Source: a virus
Virus record (IMG/VR): IMGVR_UViG_3300032224_000235
Span: 1-32,479 of that record
Length of the DNA stretch: 32,479 bases
Strand: one strand, 5' to 3'
The first letter of the stretch is position 1, and every line of letters begins with the position of its first letter. The notes beneath the pieces were generated by a model that was given only the letters and a program-made list of their open reading frames with translations, had not been told where the DNA came from and did not search any database. Positions 4,820 to 13,008 of this stretch are shown piece by piece. The translations under genes were made by a program, and so were the position numbers.

Positions 4820-7800
4820 TTAGATCTTTGCAAACTCACGCATTTCTTTGAGATTAATGCCCTTAAGCATTTCCCTTTCAGCCTCACGCAAGTTTTTAAT
4901 CTGCCTTGCTTTCTCATCAGCCGGCATTTCAGAGTTGGTAATTTGAGTGATGGCCTGACGAATCTTGGTCAGGTTTCTAGCTATACCCTCAACAGCAGGT
5001 GCCAAGCCAAGACGATTGCGAACCGCTTCATCGGTGATGTAGTCCTCAATCTTGTCAGGGCTACGCTGTTTCAGATCGGCCAATGTGCTGCTTGCTTTGC
5101 CGGTCGCTTCCCGCAACTGGTAGAAATCCTTACGCAGTGCGCTTTCATATTCTTTGGAAATAAACCCGCTGGCGTTTGGCATCGTTGCAAAAGCATCTTG
5201 CAAGGAAAGCTCAGGCCGAGGAACGCTTTGATCACCGCGCAAAGTCCACAAGAACGGGTTGGTAGCGTACATAACCAATCCGCCAACAGAACCAAACATG
5301 CCACGAATAATGTGGTCAATTGCAATGGGCGACATAATGCCTGTGCTACCTAGCACTTTGCCAAGCTCAGAAGTGCTGTCAGTAAACTGCCGCTCTGTTT
5401 CCAGATTTTTTTGATACACACCAATCAGTGGTTTGTTTTGGAAGAAGTCGCGGTTAAACAAAACTTCAACAAACGGCTTGACCACTTGCGGCACAGCAGT
5501 GGGACTTAAAAACGCATTGGCCAAAACAGAAACCATTGACTCCCTAAACTTGCCGCCATCCTCATAACCGTTATCGGTCAACAGCAAATACGTATGCTCA
5601 GCTATTACCTTTGGCAACGTAAACAAATCTGACCGCAAAGGAAGACTCATGCCACCGCTACCAGGAATCATCAGCAAGCGGTCACGGGTAGGCGTGGGTT
5701 TGTTTAAGTAGTCTTCATCGTCGCCATTCATCATGGCGTACAAGATAGACAGAGTCATCACTGATGCAGTTGTACCAAACAAAACTTTGTAAGCTTCTGC
5801 CCTCTGGGTTGGGGATGTGCCAACACCAGTGATGGTCTTGTATGCCACTGTCTGAGCGGCAAGGTATGCATTAAAGAAGGGAATAAGCTGCCCGGCAAGA
5901 GCCAGCATCCGACTGCTACCTTTGCGCCGCACGTTGAATATCTCAAATGCTTTTTCCAAAGCTTCAGACTGCGACAATCCTTGCGCCTGAGCAGCTAAGT
6001 ATGTGGCCTGACGCACGGCATTGTCAGACGCCATAGCAATGTGGCTAAGGGCGTTTTTAATCTTGCCAAGCATTCCAGGCGGTGCTTTCAAACCGGCATA
6101 GACTTCTGCGTCATTTCTGACCATAGCAGACGTAAAGTCTCTGACGCCAACCACGCCAAAGTTCTTTAGCTCATTATGCGTCTTGCTTTTGTTTGCCAAT
6201 GTCAAAATAAATTCTTTGACAGCGCGCAACGGAATGCTAAGCGCGTGTTGGGGCTTTAGACCAGAAGAGAACATGGCCGCAAATGAATCCTGCGGGATCT
6301 GAGCCACAGCAAACATGGGGTACAACACAACCGACTGGCGTAAAAAATCGGCGGCTTTGGCGGCCCAACGAATCGTGGGAATAGAAACAGACTCCAGCCC
6401 TTGGAAAGCTTGCATAAACATGGGGTCTTCCATGCTAAAGAATGTTTCCTTGCCATCAATCCAAACGCTGATGACGTTGTTGCCATCCGTCTTGCTCTTG
6501 ACTTCGCTTCCCAAGCCAACGGCTTGAGCAGTCTTTGCAAGCGCAACAGCAGAGCGATTACGCACAGCCCGGTTGATGGAGTACTGAGTCCACCGCACCA
6601 TGTTGTCAAAGATATCGTTTACAGGGCGATCAGTGCCCTTGAGCCTGCGCTCTTTAGCTTGAACCTGCAAGCTACGCATAAACTCTTTTGGCCCCTTGCC
6701 TTCTTCAAGCTGGTCTTCACGATAGAACGGAACGTAGTCTGCATTGCTCAAAAGGAAATCAGCTTCCGCCTCAGTCCACAGTCCGCTATCAACCAATACC
6801 TTGACAGCATTGCCACGAATGCCATTCCAAATATCAACTGCGCCCGAAAGCTCAGGCATCAATTCAAACTGCGTCATGCCGGCACGAATGTCTTCATCCG
6901 TCATGTGGATGTACTTCTGCTTCATCTTCAGATTGGACGCCTTCTCGCTCAAAGTGCTGGCCTTAACGGCGTTGCCCTTCTGGCGTTCTTCAGCGGCCAT
7001 TGCACGCAACTCCGCCACCTCAGCATCAATCTGATCGTTGAAACGGATCAATGACTTTGTGCGCTTTGCTTCAAATGCGGTGTGAGAGATAAGTTGAATC
7101 TGCTCTTTGGTTAAACCATACTTGGCGGCAATCTCATCCAGCTTTTTGGAGAGATTCACGATGTTGTATTCGCTATCAACACCCTCCCACTTGCTCAACT
7201 CTTTGTTGAACCGAACGTCGCCCTTCATCAGGAACAAGTTTGAGATGGCGTCAGAGTGAACAGTCTGGCTGAGACTGACGTTCATTAGCGCGCCAATCTT
7301 TTCCTCTTGGCCAAGAGTGGACTCCATGATTGCCCGGCGAATCTGATTGTTCAGCGCGGCATCGCTAGAGAACGCATAGGTTTCAATCATGTCCGCGTAT
7401 CGACGGAATCCAGACTGTGCAGCCTCAGCCGTAGCCTTTGGATTGTCAACCGCGTTATCCCAAGATTGCCTCACACGCTGGATGTATCCTGGCTCTGGTG
7501 CCTTTGGCTCCCGGCCCATGCCAGCAAGAATCTCCAATGACTGTTCGCCAATAGGCGTAGGCGTAGGTGCGGCTTGCTTGGACAAGCTTTCAGATAAATA
7601 CGGAGCAACGGCAACATCTTGTGCGTCATACAACGCATCCATAATTGCTTGCTGCCTTGTCTTACCTTTGGCAACGCCATCAAGAATGGAAGATCGCACC
7701 TTGCTTGCATCAGCCGTAACCCTTGTATTGGGTGATACATGAGCCACAACACCCAACAATGGATTGAGTTTGGCGTCCGCAGCGGCACCAAGGAAGTGGA

Positions 7801-10800
7801 CCCTCTTGGGCTGTGCTTCACGCAAGAACTTAATCAGGTCATCCCTACTAACCGCTTTTGCGTTAGATGGAACACCAACAATAAAATCATCTCTACCAAG
7901 GGTATTGACAACCTCTTGGTAGGCTTGCGCCAAAGTTAAACCCCCTTTTTGAATGGGAATAATTGGCTGGCTCAGATTTCCAGTCAACTCGCCAGTTATC
8001 CAGTTCTTGTGCTTCTTGATCAAGTCCAATGAGCCACGCTGGTTGCCCACGATATCAGGCATTACAAAAAGCGGGCGAGGATAGTCGTTATCTTCGGCAA
8101 CGTTGAATTCTGCAATGGCACTTGTAATGTCATCGTACTTGGAAAGAATGGCATCAAAGTCCAGCGGCTTGGGCTGGTTGCCTTTAATCATTTGCCTAAA
8201 GTTACCAAATGCACCCGAGTCAACAAAGACTGGAACGCGAAAATCCACCACAGCATGAGCCATTGAATCAATTGCGTTCTTAGAAAGCAATCCAACATCC
8301 ACGCCAACTCCGCTGCTTTGATGTCCGCTTCTTGCATAGGCACCAGTTTCAAAATCAGATAGGCCGCTCATACCAGATGCATATCGAACCAAGTCCTTCT
8401 TGATCTTTTCCAGTGCAACGGCATCGCTGTCTTCACCAAACAAACCTTGTTGCATAAATAGACTTTGTTGCTGACCATCAGAAACACGTCCATCATTTGT
8501 GTCTGGCACAGCCCTTAACACAGGCTCTTGAATAGCAGTCTCAAGAACCATAGGTCCGGCACGGGAAGGCGCTGCACCAGCAGAAGGAATGTCTTCCTCG
8601 CCGTAGTATTCAATCATCCCGCGGGCATACACACGGTCACCCATTGCGGTGATTTCATCCGCATATTTAATTGCACGACCAAGAGCATCAACAAACAGAT
8701 GCTCCCTCTTGGGATTAAACGCAAGCTCAATGCCGTCAAAGTTAGGATCGCCTATGCGAACAAACTGCCCATCTGCGCTGCCCATTGGGGACTTCTTACG
8801 ACCTGTAGCAATTTCAGCACGTTCAGCTTGGTCAATCTTAAAGTGAACATTCTTAATCGTGATGTTGGGCGCGTACTTCAGCACTGGGTTATTGAAAAAA
8901 CCCTTAGAGTTTTCAATGCCAGAGCGAGTGCCCTTGTGGATAGATTGAATTGGCAAACCACTAGGCGGGAAAATCTTCTTGCTTGCTTCACGGATAGGCA
9001 CATCCAGACGGACGCCAACGTAATCGCCCGGCTCAATCTTTGATCCCTTGCCCTCAACTCTTGCGCCCTTGGCATGCATAGCCAAAGCCCGCTGGAACAT
9101 ATCGTCCGTGACTTGCGGCATATCAGACGAGCTACGCTTTTGATACAAAGGCGACTGATCAGCGCGAATGTAGAAACCTTCAGCCCGCTTTTGCAAGTTG
9201 TCTTCAATTGCGGCTTGCTGCATGAACAAGCTTTGCTGTTGACTAATGGAAACGTTGCCACTTGGCTCATCAATGATTGGCTTGATTTGCCCCTCGCCTT
9301 GTCCCATCAAACGGGCAGCAGTAGGCGCAGTGCCAGCACGAGCAGGCGCATCTTCCTCGCCATAGTATTCAATGTTGCCCCTGGCAAAAGCACGGCCAGC
9401 AACGATTGTTGCTTCATCAACGTACTTGACCGCACGGCCCATTGCGTCAACAAACAGATGCTCACGGAAAGGGTTAAACCTTAACTCAATGCCGTCAAAG
9501 TTTGGTTGATCGGTTTTAACAATCTGGCCATCGGCGCTACCCATCTTGGACTTAAATTCTCTACCTTCAGCAATTGCCTCGCGTGTGGTTTGGCGAATCT
9601 TGAAATAGACATTCTTAAGCGTAGCAACGGGCAAATAGGTTTGCACATCGCCAGAGAAGAACCCGGCACCCTTTTCATGCAACGACTCTTTGCCTTGATG
9701 CACAGCCAGTAGGTTTGCATCCTTGATGTTCAAATCTTGACGCAAGCCAACATATGCCCCATTGGCAACGTTGCCACGTTCTTGCATGATCTTCCGGGCG
9801 GTTGCGTTTCTTGCAATGGCCGCAGCAGTCTGTTCTTTGGTTGGATACTTGATATCTTCTGCACTACGCTTCTGATACAGCGGAGAATTCTTTGCATCAA
9901 AGAAGAACCCTTCGCGTCGTACCTCAAGCGTGTCTTGCATCACAGGCGTTGATCTCTGGAACAAAGCCTGCTGCCTCATGGGCACGGGCTTAGCCTTTTG
10001 TACGGGCGCAGGTTTTCCAAGAGAGTACGTCTGCGAAACCATTTCGTTTTGCAAATACTCCGTATCAAGATCAAGCAAACCTTCAGTGGTACGCACCAAA
10101 CGATCCAAGGCCGTCTCAAATGGCTTGGCCATCCCAATAAGCTTGCGAACCAAGTCAATCAACTGGCTGAATACAGTCTTGTCGCCAACCTTGATCTCGC
10201 TCAAGTACTTCTGGAATTCCTTGTCGTTCATACCCCATGAGATCAACTCATCTGGAGTTGCAAGAACGTTGTTAATCCGCTTGTAGTACCGCTCCAGAAC
10301 GGGCGGCAACTTACCAGTCTTGGCATCCGCGTTGTACTTGCGGACAACAGTGTTAAACAACTCATTCAAATCTTTGATGAGCGGATGGTTGGGCGGCAAG
10401 AATTTAGTGGATGTGCGCGTTGCCACATGAAGCAACTCATGCAGTAATGTGTCATAGGTCATCCCAGATGGATAACCTCTTTGGTCAACAAAGACAGGCG
10501 CGCCATTGAGGAATACTGTTACATTTGTGCCTTCTTTGCCCCACAAAAAATGGGTAACGCCTTCAGCGCCACTGAGCATACTGCTTCGCTCATTGCCGCC
10601 TTGTACTTCAAAGTTAAAAGTAACGCCACGACCTTGCAACTCTTTGAGCATGGTCAGTGTTTTGTTTGCCGTCAGTTTGGCAAATGGATTGGGAGCATTG
10701 TTGACCGCCCACTGAGCGGCCTCAATCATTGTCTTACCCGTCAACTCTTTTTGCATCTTTGCTTGCTTAGAGTTAACAACGCTCATAACCGCTTTGGTTA

Positions 10801-13000
10801 TTCTGCCCGGGCCTTTTTGTGAATATAAAGCATCTTGCTTTAGATCGCGGCTTGTTGCCGCATACAAGGCATTTTGATATGCGCCCTTGAATTCTTCAAT
10901 GCTTGCATTTGGCATGTTTTCGCTTAGCTCTTCTCTGAAGCTATCAACGTCTACACCAATAGAGCGTGCATCATCCTCAAGGTCACGCAAACCTGCCTCT
11001 GTAAGTTCTCCACGAGGTTGCTCAGCCATTTGGCCAAGCTCATAGTTGGCCGCGGGAATAGAAGTTAAATTCTCAATCCGACTCTTTAACTCTTCTTTCT
11101 GATTTTGCAAAGCGCGCAAACGAACAGCAGACTCTTCGTTAATGTTTTCCCCGTTGCGCAACTTTTCAGCAATGTGTTCTATTGCCGTTTGCGAGTCAAA
11201 GTTTTCATTTTGTTCCATGCCAATCTTGGCACGATTGTCAAACGGCAAGTACTCATCCAACGCACCATCTGCAACTAGATCCTCCAACAATGCGCCCTGT
11301 CCCTTTGGGTTATACAACTGACGCAACCGCTTGTTGTCTTTATCAATGTCGGCCAAAGAGAAGGCTCCCGGACGATCTATCAACTTGCCTTTTAAATAAG
11401 AAAACAAATTTCCTTTGCCGGCTTGAGCTTCCTTTAGGTTTTTGTTAACCAATGCCAAGCCTGATCGTAAATCAGCAATCTCTTGCTTCTCTTCTGGAGG
11501 AGTTTCAAATAGAGTCTCACCACGCGGCTTCTTCTGTCCCCGCTCCGCCGGAACAAACTCAGGAGCCTCTGCCTCTATTAATTCAGCTTGCTTTATTGGA
11601 TCAGCCGTGGAAATTTCGTTAGCCTTTGCACGAGGCACGCCAAGCTCTTCCAGCGCCCTTTGCTGGGAAATAGTTTGCATTACCGGGTCTGCACTGAAGA
11701 CAGTCTTCATTACCCGGTTTATGGCTGCTTTGCGGGCGCCTTCATCTTTTTTAATTTGCGCCGCTTGATCAGCCCTGGCTTGGGTAATGATCTGCTGATT
11801 GGCGTCCGGCATACCGGTAAAGCCCGGCAAGCCAGCAACCCTAGCCCCTTGAGCCTGACGTTGCTCTTGCAATGCCTGTTGCTCAAATTGCTGAACATCA
11901 GCCTGCTCTTGCAACCTGGCCTGCTCTTCCATTGCTGCTTCACGGCGTAATTGAGTAGCCTGATCGGCTGTAAATCCGGCGGGAGAGGGTGGCAACGTTG
12001 CCACTTGCTCAGGAGTTTGTTGCTCCGGGGCAACGGGTGGAGCCTGCTCAGGCTTCAACAAATCCATGCCCGGACGGCGCTCAATATCAGGCGCACCACC
12101 CAAAACACGAGCGGCTGCACCGCCAACACCACCAACCGCAGCAGCACCAAAGAAAGCTTCTTTGTACTCCCGCTTGGCGTCTTCTGTATCCAAAGGAAGA
12201 CCGGCCTGCCAACGCTCTGCAATTTGCTCAATCACCTCAGTTGGTGCCTCGGCAAGAATGCCTAAGCCCGCCCCAGTTGCCGCCCTACCAGCAACAGATG
12301 CACCCGTCCGCTTAGCCAGTTCAGCAAGGGCACCCTCACCCAAAACTTTGGCAGGAACTTTGGTCAAACCAAGGGCAAATCTATCGGCAAAATAACCAAG
12401 AGGCGCAGTTGCCGCGGCCACAGCAGCTGCCTTGCCGGGTGCTAAGGTTTCACCAGTAGCTCCCTCTTGAGCTTGACGCTGCATGAATTGGCCAAACTGT
12501 TGCAAGCCATACGTTCCCAAGCCGGCAAGCGGGCCAACAATAGGTGCGGCAGGCCCGGACAGTGCGGCGGCACCAGCACCAACCGCCAAAGGCGCGGCCA
12601 TGCTTGGCGCACTTTGCAGTATCTGTTCGGCCACATACGTGGGAAATTTCTTAAGCGCCTCAATAGCGCCTTCTTTGCCGTAGGTTTGCTCTAGCTCTTC
12701 CCAGGTGGTAGGCATTGGGCCTTCCTTGGGTTGAGCCGCTTCTCTACGAATATCAGCGGCTTGCTGACCAGCTTGCTCTTTCATCCCAATAGCAGACTTC
12801 AAGCCAAGCCCTATACCGGCAACGCTTTCAACTGGCTCTTCCAAGCCACGTTTCGCCGCAGCCTTAGCCCGCTGAAGAAACGTTGGCTCTTCTTTTGGTC
12901 GCTTTAGGATGTCATTTTCAATGGCATCAATGATGTCCTTCTGGGACATTTCGTCAGGAAATCTAACCTGACCAACCCCCGGTACATTGACTATGGGCAT
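4820..13000 (-). CDS. Giant polyvalent protein, 2726 aa, with zincin, TGT-like and LPD38-like regions
   Basis: A single uninterrupted frame, started at ATG 12998-13000 with AAGGA upstream. Regions in order: VPGVGQVRFPDEMS at 6-19, an opening seen in phage ejection and polyvalent proteins; hydrophobic Gly/Ala-rich stretches at about 130-170, 190-215 and 235-300 that could cross or coat membranes; a Gln-rich coil at 345-385; the zinc-peptidase motif HELLH at 854-858 with Glu918 a likely third ligand; two related modules at about 1025-1475; a TGT/DpdA-like barrel at about 1535-1785; and a long helical C-terminus from about 1830 resembling LPD38 (LYPMFAVAQIPQDS near 2226). Such proteins in phages and plasmids are thought to enter the recipient with the DNA and counter host defences. 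It is the last gene of the late transcript. Confidence 0.88.
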   Translation of the reverse strand: MPIVNVPGVGQVRFPDEMSQKDIIDAIENDILKRPKEEPTFLQRAKAAAKRGLEEPVESVAGIGLGLKSAIGMKEQAGQQAADIRREAAQPKEGPMPTTWEELEQTYGKEGAIEALKKFPTYVAEQILQSAPSMAAPLAVGAGAAALSGPAAPIVGPLAGLGTYGLQQFGQFMQRQAQEGATGETLAPGKAAAVAAATAPLGYFADRFALGLTKVPAKVLGEGALAELAKRTGASVAGRAATGAGLGILAEAPTEVIEQIAERWQAGLPLDTEDAKREYKEAFFGAAAVGGVGGAAARVLGGAPDIERRPGMDLLKPEQAPPVAPEQQTPEQVATLPPSPAGFTADQATQLRREAAMEEQARLQEQADVQQFEQQALQEQRQAQGARVAGLPGFTGMPDANQQIITQARADQAAQIKKDEGARKAAINRVMKTVFSADPVMQTISQQRALEELGVPRAKANEISTADPIKQAELIEAEAPEFVPAERGQKKPRGETLFETPPEEKQEIADLRSGLALVNKNLKEAQAGKGNLFSYLKGKLIDRPGAFSLADIDKDNKRLRQLYNPKGQGALLEDLVADGALDEYLPFDNRAKIGMEQNENFDSQTAIEHIAEKLRNGENINEESAVRLRALQNQKEELKSRIENLTSIPAANYELGQMAEQPRGELTEAGLRDLEDDARSIGVDVDSFREELSENMPNASIEEFKGAYQNALYAATSRDLKQDALYSQKGPGRITKAVMSVVNSKQAKMQKELTGKTMIEAAQWAVNNAPNPFAKLTANKTLTMLKELQGRGVTFNFEVQGGNERSSMLSGAEGVTHFLWGKEGTNVTVFLNGAPVFVDQRGYPSGMTYDTLLHELLHVATRTSTKFLPPNHPLIKDLNELFNTVVRKYNADAKTGKLPPVLERYYKRINNVLATPDELISWGMNDKEFQKYLSEIKVGDKTVFSQLIDLVRKLIGMAKPFETALDRLVRTTEGLLDLDTEYLQNEMVSQTYSLGKPAPVQKAKPVPMRQQALFQRSTPVMQDTLEVRREGFFFDAKNSPLYQKRSAEDIKYPTKEQTAAAIARNATARKIMQERGNVANGAYVGLRQDLNIKDANLLAVHQGKESLHEKGAGFFSGDVQTYLPVATLKNVYFKIRQTTREAIAEGREFKSKMGSADGQIVKTDQPNFDGIELRFNPFREHLFVDAMGRAVKYVDEATIVAGRAFARGNIEYYGEEDAPARAGTAPTAARLMGQGEGQIKPIIDEPSGNVSISQQQSLFMQQAAIEDNLQKRAEGFYIRADQSPLYQKRSSSDMPQVTDDMFQRALAMHAKGARVEGKGSKIEPGDYVGVRLDVPIREASKKIFPPSGLPIQSIHKGTRSGIENSKGFFNNPVLKYAPNITIKNVHFKIDQAERAEIATGRKKSPMGSADGQFVRIGDPNFDGIELAFNPKREHLFVDALGRAIKYADEITAMGDRVYARGMIEYYGEEDIPSAGAAPSRAGPMVLETAIQEPVLRAVPDTNDGRVSDGQQQSLFMQQGLFGEDSDAVALEKIKKDLVRYASGMSGLSDFETGAYARSGHQSSGVGVDVGLLSKNAIDSMAHAVVDFRVPVFVDSGAFGNFRQMIKGNQPKPLDFDAILSKYDDITSAIAEFNVAEDNDYPRPLFVMPDIVGNQRGSLDLIKKHKNWITGELTGNLSQPIIPIQKGGLTLAQAYQEVVNTLGRDDFIVGVPSNAKAVSRDDLIKFLREAQPKRVHFLGAAADAKLNPLLGVVAHVSPNTRVTADASKVRSSILDGVAKGKTRQQAIMDALYDAQDVAVAPYLSESLSKQAAPTPTPIGEQSLEILAGMGREPKAPEPGYIQRVRQSWDNAVDNPKATAEAAQSGFRRYADMIETYAFSSDAALNNQIRRAIMESTLGQEEKIGALMNVSLSQTVHSDAISNLFLMKGDVRFNKELSKWEGVDSEYNIVNLSKKLDEIAAKYGLTKEQIQLISHTAFEAKRTKSLIRFNDQIDAEVAELRAMAAEERQKGNAVKASTLSEKASNLKMKQKYIHMTDEDIRAGMTQFELMPELSGAVDIWNGIRGNAVKVLVDSGLWTEAEADFLLSNADYVPFYREDQLEEGKGPKEFMRSLQVQAKERRLKGTDRPVNDIFDNMVRWTQYSINRAVRNRSAVALAKTAQAVGLGSEVKSKTDGNNVISVWIDGKETFFSMEDPMFMQAFQGLESVSIPTIRWAAKAADFLRQSVVLYPMFAVAQIPQDSFAAMFSSGLKPQHALSIPLRAVKEFILTLANKSKTHNELKNFGVVGVRDFTSAMVRNDAEVYAGLKAPPGMLGKIKNALSHIAMASDNAVRQATYLAAQAQGLSQSEALEKAFEIFNVRRKGSSRMLALAGQLIPFFNAYLAAQTVAYKTITGVGTSPTQRAEAYKVLFGTTASVMTLSILYAMMNGDDEDYLNKPTPTRDRLLMIPGSGGMSLPLRSDLFTLPKVIAEHTYLLLTDNGYEDGGKFRESMVSVLANAFLSPTAVPQVVKPFVEVLFNRDFFQNKPLIGVYQKNLETERQFTDSTSELGKVLGSTGIMSPIAIDHIIRGMFGSVGGLVMYATNPFLWTLRGDQSVPRPELSLQDAFATMPNASGFISKEYESALRKDFYQLREATGKASSTLADLKQRSPDKIEDYITDEAVRNRLGLAPAVEGIARNLTKIRQAITQITNSEMPADEKARQIKNLREAEREMLKGINLKEMREFAKI
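7646..8398 (-). other. TGT/DpdA-like barrel domain within the giant protein
   Basis: Residues about 1535-1785 carry the ordered motifs of the tRNA-guanine transglycosylase superfamily: VFVDSGAF with Asp1594, FVMPDIVG with Asp1649, IIPIQKG with Gln1684, DFIVGVPS, VHFLG and VTADASKVR with Asp1764. In TGT enzymes equivalent acidic residues perform base exchange and the glutamine binds the deazaguanine. DpdA relatives do this on DNA. The assignment rests on motif order and spacing read by eye, without alignment. Confidence 0.55.
9247..9260. repeat. Dispersed palindrome, one-mismatch copy
   Basis: TGGAAACGTTGCCA differs from the palindrome by one base in the left arm. It lies in the linker between the two duplicated modules of the giant protein and encodes G-N-V on the minus strand. 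Confidence 0.45.
9763..9776. repeat. Dispersed palindrome, exact copy 3
   Basis: TGGCAACGTTGCCA lies within the first duplicated module of the giant gene. Here it is read in a different frame (G-N-V-A-N) from the VATLP copies, so shared peptide selection cannot explain all copies. Confidence 0.7.
11989..12004. repeat. Dispersed palindrome, exact copy 4
   Basis: GTGGCAACGTTGCCAC, the full 16-bp form, lies in a proline-rich linker of the giant protein and encodes V-A-T-L-P from residue 333, the same peptide as in the ERF linker. Confidence 0.75.
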
Positions 13001-13008
13001 GGCAATCC

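Larger units (their letters stand above)
8576..9928 (-). repeat. Tandem duplicated ~250-residue protein module in the giant protein
   Basis: Two homologous copies, at about residues 1025-1220 and 1270-1475, share SPLYQKRS, MGSADGQ (at 1153 and 1406), PNFDGIEL, REHLFVDA-x-GRA and IEYYGEED. The corresponding DNA is clearly diverged. Similar single modules occur in other phage polyvalent proteins; their function is unknown to me. A linker motif, QQQSLFMQQ, occurs before the second module and again after it. Confidence 0.75.

Noticed and set aside
6401-7054. Long rightward open frame (217 codons) opposite the giant gene
   Set aside because: It is antisense to conserved LPD38-like coding sequence, lacks a ribosome site and its protein shows no domain pattern.
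11950-12400. Several overlapping rightward frames rich in Pro, Ala and Ser
   Set aside because: They mirror the Ala/Pro-rich part of the giant protein on the other strand; no ribosome site or family features.
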